A DNA stretch of 64,000 nt from Blastococcus sp. PRF04-17 (GCF_023016265.1 NZ_CP095412.1:2356001-2420000), one strand, 5' to 3'; counted from the stretch's first letter, positions 30,267-38,776 are shown. Notes: a model not told the origin generated them from the sequence alone. Made by a program: numbers and translations.

Positions 30267-30884
30267 TCAGCGTGGTATGCGCTCCTGCCACCTCGCGAGC
30301 ACGCCGCGCGGCAGGTCCTCGGCCAGCAGCGAGAAGGACAGGTGGTCACGCCAGTCGCCGTCGATGTCGAGGTAACGGCGCAGCAGCCCCTCCTGGGTGA
30401 AGCCGAGGCGCTCGACCAGACGCCGGCTGGGCAGGTTTTCCGGGCGGATGTCGGCCTGGACCCGGTGCAGCCCGCCGGCGCCGAAGGCGTGGTCGCAGAC
30501 CAGCGCGACCGCCAGTGACGCCATCCCCCGCCCGGCGACCCGGCGGTCGACCCAGTAGCCGAGGTAGCCCGACCGGAGCGCCCCCCGGACGATGTTGTCC
30601 ACGGTCACCTGTCCGGCGAGCCGCCCCTCGACCCGGACGGCGAACGGCAGCGACGTCCCCAGCCGGGCCCGCCGGGCCACGGCCCGGCGCATGCCCCGGT
30701 AGGAGGTCGGGGTGTGCCGCTGCTGCCACGGCACAGGGGACGACGGCTCCCAGGGACTGAGCCACGACTCGTTCGCCTGCCGCAGCCGGGCCCACTCGGC
30801 GGCGTCCCGACGGCGCAGCGGATGCAGCTCGACCGGTCCCCAGCCGAGCGTCGCGGGCCAGCCGGGGTGCAGCGCGGGCTCCAG
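30267..30884 (-). CDS. rimJ: RimJ/RimL-type GNAT N-acetyltransferase
   Basis: The protein has PGWPATLGWGPVELHPLRRRD and WARLRQANESWLSPWEP at the N-terminus, then GQVTVDNIVRG, YWVDRRVAGRGMA and NLPSRRLVERLGF, LRRYLDIDGDWRDH, all typical of ribosomal-protein-alanine acetyltransferases of this locus. The frame has a stop shortly upstream and no ATG/GTG/TTG before the conserved N-terminus; CTG 30884, one base beyond the glp stop and 5 nt after GGGCGG, is the best start (205 residues). GTG 30734 would cut off about 50 conserved residues. The gene is co-transcribed with glp. Confidence 0.85.
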   Translation of the reverse strand: MEPALHPGWPATLGWGPVELHPLRRRDAAEWARLRQANESWLSPWEPSSPVPWQQRHTPTSYRGMRRAVARRARLGTSLPFAVRVEGRLAGQVTVDNIVRGALRSGYLGYWVDRRVAGRGMASLAVALVCDHAFGAGGLHRVQADIRPENLPSRRLVERLGFTQEGLLRRYLDIDGDWRDHLSFSLLAEDLPRGVLARWQERIPR

Positions 30885-30885
30885 G

Positions 30886-32373
30886 TCAGCCGCCCAGCAG
30901 CAGGGGCATCACGGTGACCAGCCCGCCGGCGGCGACCTCGGTCACGTCCTCGTCGATCACGATCAGGCAGTTCGCGGTGGCCATGCGCGCCAGGAGCGCC
31001 TCGGTGCCGTCGCCCACCGGCTCGACGACGTAGCCGCCGTCGGGGTGCCGCATGACCGTGCCGTGCAGGTACTGCCGGTAGCCGAGCGGCGAGATCAGCG
31101 GCTGCCCGGAGATGGCCTGGACGGTGCGGCGGAACAGCTGCCGCTTGCCCAGCATGAGGCGGATGGCCGGGCGCACGAACACCTCGAAGGCGACCAGCGC
31201 GGCCACCGGCTCGCCGGGGATGCAGATGACGGGGATCTGGTCGCGGCCGAGCCGGCCGAAGCCCTGCGCCGGACCGGGGTGCATGGTGACCTGGCGGAAG
31301 CGCATCTCGCCCAGCTCGGCGAGCACCTCCTGCACCATGTCGTAACCGGTGCTGGCGAAGGTGCCGGCGATGAGCACCAGGTCGCTGCGCAGCAGCTGGC
31401 TCTCGATGACCTCCGACAGCCGGCGCTTGTCCGACGGCAGGATGCCCGACCGGTAGGCCTCCGCACCGGCGTCGCGGGCGGCCGCCGCGAGGGCGTAGCT
31501 GTTCACGTCGACCACCTGGCCGGGGGCGGGGACGGTGCCGACGTCCACCAGCTCGGTGCCGGCGCAGAGCACCGCGATCCGCGGCCGGGGCCGCACGAGA
31601 ACCCGCTCGCGGCCCACCGCTGCCAGCAGGCTGATCTGCGCCGGCCCGATCGGCGTCCCGACCTGGACGGCGGGGCTTCCCGGCGCGACGTCGTCCCCCG
31701 TGCGGCGGACGTAGCTCCCGGCCGGCGGACCGGCCTGCACCGCCACCCGGACCTCGCCCTGGTCGGTCCAGACCGCGGGGACGACGACGTCGGCACCGGT
31801 CGGCAGCATCGCGCCGGCGGCGACCTTGAGGGCCAGACCCGGGCCGATGGACGACGGCGCACCGGCGCCGGCCACGCTCTCCCCCACGACGGCCAGCTGC
31901 ACCGGCGCGGCCACCGTCGCGTCGGCGACGTCCTCGGCGCGGACGGCGTAGCCGTCGAGCGCGGCCTGGTCGAACGCCGGCAGTGCGCGCTGGCTGACCA
32001 CCTCCTCGGCGCACAGCAGGCCCTGGGCGTCGAGGACGGCGAGCTCGATCGGGTCGGGCTGCGGAACGGCGGCCAGGATCTCGTCGAGGTGCCGCTCGAC
32101 CGTGCGGATCGTCGCCAGGCCCTCGGACAGCTGCGGGAACGCGACGGGCGCCGAGGCGCGGTCGGCGGTCCGGGGCGCCGGCACCGGCTCCGAGGGCGCC
32201 CGCTCGACGCCGCGCGCGTTGGCCGCGGGCGCCACCAGCCGCCCGCCCGACGGGCGGGGCGGTGCCATGGGCATGTCGACCTGCGTCGTGTCCCGGTGCC
32301 CCCGGAACATCCCGCCGGTGCCGTTGGTCGTGGAGTGGCCCGTGGGGTGGCCGCCCTCGATCGAACCGCTCAT
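30886..32373 (-). CDS. glp: Gephyrin/MoeA-like molybdotransferase (Glp)
   Basis: The 495-residue MoeA-family protein has an extra N-terminal Pro/Arg-rich extension of about 90 residues, then LPAFDQAALDGYAVRAEDV, TGADVVVPA, RRTGDDV, the molybdopterin-binding-fold segment AVLCAGTELVDVG and VNSYAL. Two usual MoeA motifs are altered: the GGVS-type loop reads AGTFASTGYD and the PGNPVS motif reads IPGEPVAALVAFE. In Corynebacterium the homologue Glp works in cell division with GlpR; no other molybdenum-cofactor gene is in the window. The altered loops and the galU-glp-rimJ-glpR context favour the division role, but catalytic ability cannot be excluded. Confidence 0.88.
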   Translation of the reverse strand: MSGSIEGGHPTGHSTTNGTGGMFRGHRDTTQVDMPMAPPRPSGGRLVAPAANARGVERAPSEPVPAPRTADRASAPVAFPQLSEGLATIRTVERHLDEILAAVPQPDPIELAVLDAQGLLCAEEVVSQRALPAFDQAALDGYAVRAEDVADATVAAPVQLAVVGESVAGAGAPSSIGPGLALKVAAGAMLPTGADVVVPAVWTDQGEVRVAVQAGPPAGSYVRRTGDDVAPGSPAVQVGTPIGPAQISLLAAVGRERVLVRPRPRIAVLCAGTELVDVGTVPAPGQVVDVNSYALAAAARDAGAEAYRSGILPSDKRRLSEVIESQLLRSDLVLIAGTFASTGYDMVQEVLAELGEMRFRQVTMHPGPAQGFGRLGRDQIPVICIPGEPVAALVAFEVFVRPAIRLMLGKRQLFRRTVQAISGQPLISPLGYRQYLHGTVMRHPDGGYVVEPVGDGTEALLARMATANCLIVIDEDVTEVAAGGLVTVMPLLLGG

Positions 32374-32403
32374 GTGCCCGATGGTGCCCTCGTCACCGCC
32401 GGT

Positions 32404-33348
32404 TCAGGACGGCGACGCGCCCTCGGCGGGCAGGTCGGCCACGAACTCGTGCAGCCAGGAACGCAGCGGGGGGCCGAGGTCGTCGCGCTCGCTGGCGAGC
32501 CGGATGACCGCCTTGAGGTAGTCGAGCCGGTCGCCGGTGTCGTACCGCCGGCCGCTGAAGACGACGCCGTGCACGGGCTCGCCGCGAGCGACCAGCGTGG
32601 CCAGTGCGTCGGTCAGCTGGATCTCGCCGCCGCGGCCGGGCTCGGTCGCACGGAGCACCTCGAAGATCTCCGGTGCCAGGACGTAGCGGCCGATGATCGC
32701 CAGGCTGCTGGGTGCCTCGTCGACCGGCGGCTTCTCGACCAGCCCGGTCACGGTCACGACCTCGTCACCGTCCAGGACGGCGTGCTCGCCGGGCTCCACG
32801 GCGACCGCGCCGTACTTGTCGATGTTCTCCCGGCCCACGTCGAGCAGGGCGATGACGCACCCGCCGTGCTCGGCCTGCACGGCGAGCATGTGCTCGAGCA
32901 GGTGGTCGCGGGCGTCGATGAGGTCGTCACCGAGCAGGACGGCGAACGGCTCGTCGCCCACGAACGCCGCCGCCTGGAGCACCGCGTGCCCCAGGCCCCT
33001 CGCCTCGCCCTGCCGCACGAAGTGGACCTGCGCGACCTCGGTGGAGGCGTGCACCGCCGCCAGCCGCTCGGCGTCGCCCTTCTTCTCCAGGGCCGTCTCG
33101 AGCTCGGGGTGCCGGTCGAAGTAGTCCTCGATGGCGGCCTTGTTCCGGCCGGTCACCATCAGCACCTCGGGCAGCCCGGCGCGTGCGGCCTCCTCGACGA
33201 TGTACTCCAGCGCCGGCCGGTCGACGACCGGCAGCAGCTCCTTGGGCACCGCCTTGGTGGCGGGCAGGAAGCGCGTGCCCATCCCGGCGACGGGGATCAC
33301 GGCCTTGCGCGCCGGTCGGGGGGTCGGACGGGCACCGGGCTCGGACAT
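32404..33348 (-). CDS. galU: UTP-glucose-1-phosphate uridylyltransferase
   Basis: The 314-residue GalU has the signature IPVAGMGTRFLPATKAVPKE, the uridine-binding VMVTGRNKAAIEDYFD, LGDDLIDARDHLLEHM and EIQLTDALATL. It makes UDP-glucose for glycan, trehalose and lipid glycosylation. It is divergent from the 5-FCL gene across only 26 bases. A TACAGT box ends 6 nt before ATG 33348, suggesting a leaderless transcript that continues through glp, rimJ and possibly glpR. Confidence 0.96.
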   Translation of the reverse strand: MSEPGARPTPRPARKAVIPVAGMGTRFLPATKAVPKELLPVVDRPALEYIVEEAARAGLPEVLMVTGRNKAAIEDYFDRHPELETALEKKGDAERLAAVHASTEVAQVHFVRQGEARGLGHAVLQAAAFVGDEPFAVLLGDDLIDARDHLLEHMLAVQAEHGGCVIALLDVGRENIDKYGAVAVEPGEHAVLDGDEVVTVTGLVEKPPVDEAPSSLAIIGRYVLAPEIFEVLRATEPGRGGEIQLTDALATLVARGEPVHGVVFSGRRYDTGDRLDYLKAVIRLASERDDLGPPLRSWLHEFVADLPAEGASPS

Positions 33349-33354
33349 GGCGGC

Positions 33355-33368
33355 ACTGTAGCTAGCCT
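33355..33368. promoter_or_regulatory. Back-to-back -10 boxes for galU (-) and 5-FCL (+)
   Basis: TACAGT on the minus strand (33360-33355) ends 6 nt before the galU ATG. TAGCCT on the plus strand (33363-33368) ends 6 nt before the cyclo-ligase GTG. Only two bases separate the boxes, each transcript would be leaderless, and each -35 region would lie within the other gene. Confidence 0.5.
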
Positions 33369-33374
33369 CTTCCG

Positions 33375-33968
33375 GTGCCCCCCGGACCCGAGGTCGGCGA
33401 CCCGAAGTCCGACCTCCGGGTGCGGCGGCTCACGCGCCGGCGCGAGCGGTCGCCCGAGGATCGGGCCGCCGCGGCGGCCGCGCTGACCGCCGCCCTGCTG
33501 CGCGGGCTCGCCGGCGTCCGGACGATCGCGGCCTACGTGCCCGAGGAGGAGGAGCCCGGCCACGGCCGCATCCCGGCCGCCTTCACCCAGCTGGGCGCGC
33601 GCGTCCTGCTGCCCGTCGTGCCGGCCGTCGGGTACGAGCTGGCCTGGGCGGTGGACACGGGCCGGTTGGCTCCCGGCCGGTTCGGGCTGCTCGAGCCGCT
33701 CGGCCCGAGACTGGGCCCGACCGCGGTCGGCACGGCCGACGCCGTCGTGGTCCCGGCGCTGGCGGTCGCCCGGGACGGCGTCCGGCTGGGCCGGGGCGGC
33801 GGCTACTACGACCGGGCGCTGCGGCACGCCCGCGCGGACGCCGCGGTCGTGGCGGTGGTCTTCGACGACGAGCTGGTCGACGAGCTGCCGGCCGAGCCGC
33901 ACGACCGGCGGGTCACCGCCGTGGTGACCCCCTCCGGCGGTTGGCAGGCGCTACCCGCGAGTCGGTGA
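33375..33968 (+). CDS. 5-formyltetrahydrofolate cyclo-ligase
   Basis: The 197-residue protein shows the 5-FCL/MTHFS pattern: a basic N-terminal helix RRLTRRRERSPEDRA, the ATP/folate stretch GRIPAAF, and the C-terminal signature VVPALAVARDGVRLGRGGGYYDR. It converts 5-formyl-THF to 5,10-methenyl-THF. The GTG start is directly behind a -10-like box. In other actinobacteria the gene is followed by fmdB, a SAF-domain gene and mscL; here these come only after a 4.9-kb block. Confidence 0.93.
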   Translation: MPPGPEVGDPKSDLRVRRLTRRRERSPEDRAAAAAALTAALLRGLAGVRTIAAYVPEEEEPGHGRIPAAFTQLGARVLLPVVPAVGYELAWAVDTGRLAPGRFGLLEPLGPRLGPTAVGTADAVVVPALAVARDGVRLGRGGGYYDRALRHARADAAVVAVVFDDELVDELPAEPHDRRVTAVVTPSGGWQALPASR

Positions 33969-34010
33969 GACCGTGATCGGGCCTCAGCCTCCGACGTCGT
34001 GGGAGGGACC

Positions 34011-35348
34011 GTGTCCCCCGAGATCGTCACCATTCTCGCCCTGGTCGTGATCTTCGCGATCGCCACGTTCCTGCCGATCAACATGGGGGCGCTGGCGTTC
34101 GTGGCCGCGTTCGTGGTGGGCACCCTGTCCGTGGGCCTGAGCACCGACGAGATCATCGGCGGGTTCCCCGCCGGGCTGGTGCTGACCCTCATCGGCGTCA
34201 CGTACCTGTTCGCCATCGCGCAGAACAACGGCACGGTGGACCTGCTCGTACGGGGAGCGGTCCGGCTGGTCGGCGGCCACGTGGCCGCCATCCCCTGGAT
34301 CATGTTCTTCGTCACCGCGGTGCTGACCGCGATCGGCGCGCTGTCGCCCGCGGCGGTCGCGATCATCGCGCCGATCGCGCTGAGCTTCGCCGCACGCCAC
34401 GGGATCAGTCCGCTCCTGATGGGCATGATGGTCATCCACGGCGCCCAGGGAGGCGGGTTCTCCCCCATCAGCGTCTACGGCGTCACCGTCAACCGGATCG
34501 TCGCCGACGAGAACCTCCCCGGCAGCCCGCTGGCGGTCTTCCTCGGCGCCCTCTTCTTCAACCTCGCCATCGCGGTCGTGCTCTTCTTCGTGCTCGGCGG
34601 CCGCAAGCTCATCGGCCGCAAGGTGGAGGCGGAGCCCGTGGCGCACGCCGAGCACGCGCACGGCACCGTCGTCCGGGGTCACGGGGCCGCGCCCGGCCCG
34701 GGCGTGGGCGGGGACGACGACGACCACCTCCACCCCGACGTCGCCCGGCCCGTGCGCTTCGAGCAGATCCTGACCCTCGTCGGGCTGGTGGTGGTCGCCG
34801 TCCTCGCGCTCGGCTTCGACCTCGACATCGGCTTCGTGGCGATCACCGTGGCCGTCGTGCTCGCCCTGTTCTCCGCGCGGCAGCACAAGGGCGCGGTGGC
34901 TCAGATCAGCTGGTCGACCGTCCTGCTCATCGCCGGCGTCCTCACCTTCGTCTTCGTCCTCGAGGAGGCGGGCACGATCGACTACGTCGGCGACGCGGTC
35001 ATCGGGCTCGGCGTGCCGCTCCTCATCGCCCTCCTGCTGGCCTACATCGGCGGCGTGGTCTCGGCCTTCGCGTCGTCGACGGCGATCATCGGGGTCGCCA
35101 TCCTGCTCGCGGTGCCGTTCCTGGAGTCCGGGGACATCAGCGCCGTGGGCGTCGTGGTGGCCCTGTCCGTGGCCTCGACCATCGTCGACGTGAGCCCGTT
35201 CTCGACGAACGGCGCACTGGTGCTGGCCAACGCCCAGGACGTCGACAAGGACCGCTTCTACAAGCAGATCCTGGCCTACGCCGGCATCGTGGTGGCCGTC
35301 GGTCCGCTGCTCGCGTGGCTGGTGTTCGTCGTCCCCGGTTGGCTGTAG
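34011..35348 (+). CDS. MatC-like dicarboxylate (malonate-type) permease, SLC13/IT superfamily
   Basis: The 445-residue polytopic membrane protein begins with a MatC_N-like domain (VSPEIVTILALVV, then LPINMGALAFVAAFVVG). It has two six-helix halves joined by a hydrophilic His/Asp-rich loop at about residues 210-245 (GDDDDHLHPD). SPAAVAI and SSTAIIG are candidate substrate-loop motifs of the repeats. The family carries C4-dicarboxylates or malonate across the membrane. GTG 34011 follows GGGAGG by 4 nt. It is followed by a CoA-transferase and a carboxyltransferase, suggesting that its substrate becomes a CoA thioester (inference). Confidence 0.8.
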   Translation: MSPEIVTILALVVIFAIATFLPINMGALAFVAAFVVGTLSVGLSTDEIIGGFPAGLVLTLIGVTYLFAIAQNNGTVDLLVRGAVRLVGGHVAAIPWIMFFVTAVLTAIGALSPAAVAIIAPIALSFAARHGISPLLMGMMVIHGAQGGGFSPISVYGVTVNRIVADENLPGSPLAVFLGALFFNLAIAVVLFFVLGGRKLIGRKVEAEPVAHAEHAHGTVVRGHGAAPGPGVGGDDDDHLHPDVARPVRFEQILTLVGLVVVAVLALGFDLDIGFVAITVAVVLALFSARQHKGAVAQISWSTVLLIAGVLTFVFVLEEAGTIDYVGDAVIGLGVPLLIALLLAYIGGVVSAFASSTAIIGVAILLAVPFLESGDISAVGVVVALSVASTIVDVSPFSTNGALVLANAQDVDKDRFYKQILAYAGIVVAVGPLLAWLVFVVPGWL

Positions 35349-35376
35349 GCGAGGCTCCTTAGGCAAGGATCGACCC

Positions 35377-36612
35377 GTGACTGGACCACTGGACGGCGTG
35401 CTCGTCGTCGACCTGACCCGGGCCCTGGCCGGCCCGCACGCGGCGATGATGCTGGGCGACCTCGGCGCCCGTGTGATCAAGGTGGAGAACCCCGGCAGCG
35501 GTGACGACACCCGCGGCTGGGGCCCGCCCTTCGTGCAGCCGGAGGAAGGGGAGCGCGAGTCGACCTACTTCCTCTCGGCCAACAAGAACAAGGAATCGAT
35601 CACCCTCGACCTCAAGGACGAGGGCGACAAGGCGGTGCTCACCGAGCTGCTGCGCCGCGCCGACGTGCTGATGGAGAACTTCCGGCCGGGCACGCTCGCC
35701 CGCCTGGGCTTCGGCACCGACGTGCTGGCCGAGCTGAACCCGCGGCTGGTGACGCTGGCGATCAGCGGCTTCGGGCACGACGGGCCCGAAGGCGGGCGAG
35801 CCGGGTACGACCAGATCGCCCAGGGCGAGGGCGGCCTGATGTCCCTGACCGGCTCGGGGCCGGACGACCCGCAGCGGGTCGGCGTCCCGATCGGCGACCT
35901 GCTGGCCGGCATGTACGGCGCCTACGGCGTGCTCGCCGCGCTCATGGAGCGGGAGCGGACTGGTCGCGGCCAGGTCGTGCGCACGTCCCTGCTCGCCGCG
36001 ATCGTCGGCGTGCACGCGTTCCAGGGGACGGCGTGGACGGTGGCCGGCAAGGTCGGGCGGGCGCAGGGCAACCACCACCCCTCCATCGCGCCGTACGGGC
36101 TGTTCCACTGCCGAGGGGGCAGCGTGCAGCTGTCCTGCGGGTCCGAGGGGCTGTGGCGCAAGCTCTGCGCCGAGTTCGGCTTCGACCCCGAGGCGCCGGG
36201 CATGGCGACCAACGGCGAGCGGGTCGACCACCGCGAGCAGGTGATCGCGCTGCTCGAGGACGCCTTCGCCGACATCCCGGCCGAGGACCTGCTGGCCCGC
36301 CTGGCCGCGGCCGGGATCCCGGCGGGCAAGGTCCGCACGATCGACGAGGTCTACGGCTGGGACCAGACGCTCTCCCAGGGGCTGCTGGTCGACGTCGAGC
36401 ACGCCACCCTGGGCCGGCTGTCGCTGCCCGGGCCCCCGCTCCGCTTCTTCGCACCCGGGCCGGACGGCGAGACCGAGACGACCCGCCGCGACCACGCCGC
36501 TCCCCCGGTACTGGGCGCCGACGGCGACGCGATCAGGGCGTGGCTGTCGTCGTCGGCCGGCGGCCCCCGCCCCACGGGGACGACGTCGAGGACGGAGAGC
36601 CGACATGACTGA
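35377..36612 (+). CDS. CaiB/BaiF family CoA-transferase
   Basis: The 411-residue family III CoA-transferase begins LDGVLVVDLTRALAGPHAAMMLGDLGARVIKVE and carries the catalytic-Asp segment AGYDQIAQGEGGLMSLTG near residue 145. NLLEN-type ADVLMENFRPG is also present. It moves CoA between a donor acyl-CoA and a carboxylic acid; the substrate is not predictable from sequence. Its 3' end overlaps the carboxyltransferase gene by 8 bases, a strong operon sign. The GTG start follows an AGGATCGACCC leader with weak ribosome complementarity. Confidence 0.88.
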   Translation: MTGPLDGVLVVDLTRALAGPHAAMMLGDLGARVIKVENPGSGDDTRGWGPPFVQPEEGERESTYFLSANKNKESITLDLKDEGDKAVLTELLRRADVLMENFRPGTLARLGFGTDVLAELNPRLVTLAISGFGHDGPEGGRAGYDQIAQGEGGLMSLTGSGPDDPQRVGVPIGDLLAGMYGAYGVLAALMERERTGRGQVVRTSLLAAIVGVHAFQGTAWTVAGKVGRAQGNHHPSIAPYGLFHCRGGSVQLSCGSEGLWRKLCAEFGFDPEAPGMATNGERVDHREQVIALLEDAFADIPAEDLLARLAAAGIPAGKVRTIDEVYGWDQTLSQGLLVDVEHATLGRLSLPGPPLRFFAPGPDGETETTRRDHAAPPVLGADGDAIRAWLSSSAGGPRPTGTTSRTESRHD

Positions 36613-38134
36613 CAAGCCCGCCCGGGTGGATGCCCGGACGCTGCGCGACCGGGTGCTCGACCCCGGCTCGTGGATCTCCTGGGACAGCCCCGTCGCCCGG
36701 CGCGACGTGCCGCCGGAGTACGCCGCCGAGCTGGCGGAGGCCGCGCGGAGATCCCGGCAGGACGAGGCGATCATCACCGGGGAGGGGCGGCTGCGCGGCC
36801 GCCGCGTCGCCGTCGTCGCCGGGGAGTTCGGCTTCCTGGCCGGGTCGATCGGGGTGGCGGCCGCCGAGCGGTTGATCGCCGCCGTGGAGCGGGCCACCGA
36901 CGAGGGACTGCCGCTGCTGGCCGCCCCCGTGTCCGGCGGCACCCGCATGCAGGAGGGCACCGTGGCCTTCCTGCAGATGGTCGGCATCACCGCGGCGATC
37001 GCCCGGCACAAGCAGGCCGGCCTCCCGTACCTGGTCTACCTGCGCAACCCCACCTTCGGCGGGGTGCTGGCGTCGTGGGGCTCGCTCGGCCACGTGACGA
37101 TCGCCGAGCCGGGCGCGTCGATCGGCTTCCTCGGGGCCCGGGTCTACGAGGCGCTCTACGGCGAGCCCTTCCCCGCGGGCGTGCAGACCGCCGAGCACAT
37201 GGCCGAGCGCGGGCTCATCGACGCCGTCGTCCCGCACGAGGAGATCGCGGACGTCGCCGACCGGGCGCTGCGGGTGCTCGCGGCGCGCGCCACGTGGCAC
37301 CTCGACGTGCGCGGCGCCGAAGCACCCACCGCCGAGGACGGCACGGACGCCGACGACCCCGAGGACGGGCGGAGCGCTTGGGACGTCGTCACCGCCTCCC
37401 GTCGCGAGGACCGGCCGGGCGTGCGGCGGCTGCTGCGGACGGCGGCGACCGACGTCGTCGGCCTGTCGGGAACGGGTGCGGGCGAGAAGGACCCGGGGCT
37501 GCTGCTCGCACTGGCTCGGTTCGGCGGGGCCCCGTGCGTCGTGCTCGGCCAGGACCGGCGGGGGCAGTCGCTGACCGCGCCGCTGGGGCCGGCCGCCCTG
37601 CGCGAGGCCCGGCGCGGCATGCACCTGGCCGAGGAGCTGCGGCTGCCGCTCGTGACGCTCATCGACACCCCCGGCGCCGCCCTGTCGAAGGAGGCCGAGG
37701 AGGGCGGCCTGGCCGGCGAGATCGCCCGCTGCCTGCACGACCTGGTGGTGCTCAAGGCGCCGACGCTGTCGGTGCTGCTCGGCCAGGGCACCGGCGGCGG
37801 CGCGCTGGCGCTGGTCCCGGCCGACCGGGTGCTCGCGGCGGCCAACGGCTGGCTCGGCCCCCTGCCGCCCGAGGGTGCGTCGGCGATCGTGCACCGGGAC
37901 ACCTCGCACGCCGACGAGATGGCCGCCCACCAGGGGGTGCGGGCCACCGACCTGTGGCGGGCCGGCATCGTCGACCGGGTGGTGCCCGAGCGGCCCGACG
38001 CCGCGGACGAGCCGATGGAGTTCTGCCAGCGGCTCGGCCGGGTGCTCGGCGAGGAGCTCGCCGGCCTGCTGGGGCGCGACGACACCGAGCGCTACCGCAG
38101 CCGGCTGCACCGGTACCGCCACCTCGGCCGCTGA
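36605..38134 (+). CDS. Acyl-CoA carboxylase carboxyltransferase (fused alpha/beta type, AccD3-like)
   Basis: This 509-residue protein contains both crotonase-fold halves. The N-terminal half has LRDRVLDPGSWISWDSP, VVAGEFGFLAGSIG, SGGTRMQEG, NPTFGGVLAS and EPGASIGFLG. The C-terminal half has LPLVTLIDTPGAALSKEAEEGG and LGQGTGGGALAL. There is no AccD zinc ribbon. It resembles the stand-alone mycobacterial AccD3 type. No biotin carboxylase or BCCP gene is nearby, so it either joins a carboxylase encoded elsewhere or acts as a decarboxylase-type transferase on a malonyl-type CoA (inference). ATG 36605 overlaps the CoA-transferase gene. Confidence 0.85.
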   Translation: MTDKPARVDARTLRDRVLDPGSWISWDSPVARRDVPPEYAAELAEAARRSRQDEAIITGEGRLRGRRVAVVAGEFGFLAGSIGVAAAERLIAAVERATDEGLPLLAAPVSGGTRMQEGTVAFLQMVGITAAIARHKQAGLPYLVYLRNPTFGGVLASWGSLGHVTIAEPGASIGFLGARVYEALYGEPFPAGVQTAEHMAERGLIDAVVPHEEIADVADRALRVLAARATWHLDVRGAEAPTAEDGTDADDPEDGRSAWDVVTASRREDRPGVRRLLRTAATDVVGLSGTGAGEKDPGLLLALARFGGAPCVVLGQDRRGQSLTAPLGPAALREARRGMHLAEELRLPLVTLIDTPGAALSKEAEEGGLAGEIARCLHDLVVLKAPTLSVLLGQGTGGGALALVPADRVLAAANGWLGPLPPEGASAIVHRDTSHADEMAAHQGVRATDLWRAGIVDRVVPERPDAADEPMEFCQRLGRVLGEELAGLLGRDDTERYRSRLHRYRHLGR

Positions 38135-38170
38135 GCCTTCCGTCCGTCAGCCTCGCCCTCGCCCTGTTCC

Positions 38171-38200
38171 CCTCGCCTCGCGGTGCACCGCGAGGCGAGG
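38171..38200. terminator. Perfect 30-bp palindrome between convergent genes
   Basis: CCTCGCCTCGCGGTG is followed immediately by its exact reverse complement, with no unpaired spacer. It lies 36 nt after the carboxyltransferase stop and 93 nt before the MarR stop, where a bidirectional terminator would be expected. No U-tract is present on either side. Confidence 0.6.
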
Positions 38201-38293
38201 GTCACACCGCGAAGGTGACAGGGGATGTGGGCCGATCCCGAGCTCGTGGCCGGCCGGCGCGGAGTTCCTCGACGACCCGCGGTCGTGCCCGCG

Positions 38294-38776
38294 TTACCGG
38301 ACCTGATCCTCGACGCGCAGGCTCCGGTCCGGGTCCAGCCGCTCGACGATGGCCTCGAGGGCCTGTCCGAGTGCCTTGACCTGGTCGTCGGTCAGCGGGT
38401 CGAACATCGCCTGCCGGACCGCGTCCACGTGGCCGGGTGCCACCGAGCGGACGACGTCCCAGCCGGTCTCGGTGAGCACGGCGAGGTTGCCGCGACCGTC
38501 CTCGGCCGAGCGCTCCCGGCGCACCCAGCCCCGCTCCTCCAGCCGGGCGACCGTGTGCGAGAGCCGGCTCTGCGACTGGTTGGCCCGCCGAGCCAGGTCG
38601 CTCATCCGGCGGCTGCGGGTCGGGGACTCCGACAGCATCGCGAGGACGACGTAGGCGGCGTGGCTCAGGCCGGCATCGCGCTGGAGCTGCGCGTCCAGGG
38701 CCCGCGGCACCAGCTCGGCCACCGTGAGCCAGGCGCGCCAGGTCTGCTGCTGCTGGTCGTCGAGCCACCGCGTCAC
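38294..38776 (-). CDS. MarR family transcriptional regulator
   Basis: The 160-residue protein is a standard MarR winged helix: LDAQLQRDAGLSHAAYVVLAMLSES, SDLARRANQSQSRLSHTVARLEERGWVRRE, EDGRGNLAVLTETG. The GTG start at 38776 is supported by a TACGGT box ending 7 nt upstream (leaderless). The ligand is unknown. It is convergent with the permease/CoA-transferase/carboxyltransferase block, so it may control that block in trans, or the divergent fmdB side. Confidence 0.87.
   Translation of the reverse strand: MTRWLDDQQQQTWRAWLTVAELVPRALDAQLQRDAGLSHAAYVVLAMLSESPTRSRRMSDLARRANQSQSRLSHTVARLEERGWVRRERSAEDGRGNLAVLTETGWDVVRSVAPGHVDAVRQAMFDPLTDDQVKALGQALEAIVERLDPDRSLRVEDQVR

Noticed and set aside
30712-33486. 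Plus-strand frame of about 924 codons opposite rimJ, glp and galU
   Set aside because: Covers three well-identified minus-strand genes and has antisense composition only.
36605-38134. Calling the carboxyltransferase a malonate decarboxylase MdcD/E fusion
   Set aside because: The N-terminal phrases fit stand-alone AccD3-type proteins better and no MdcA, MdcC or MdcB genes are nearby; kept only as a hypothesis for the operon.
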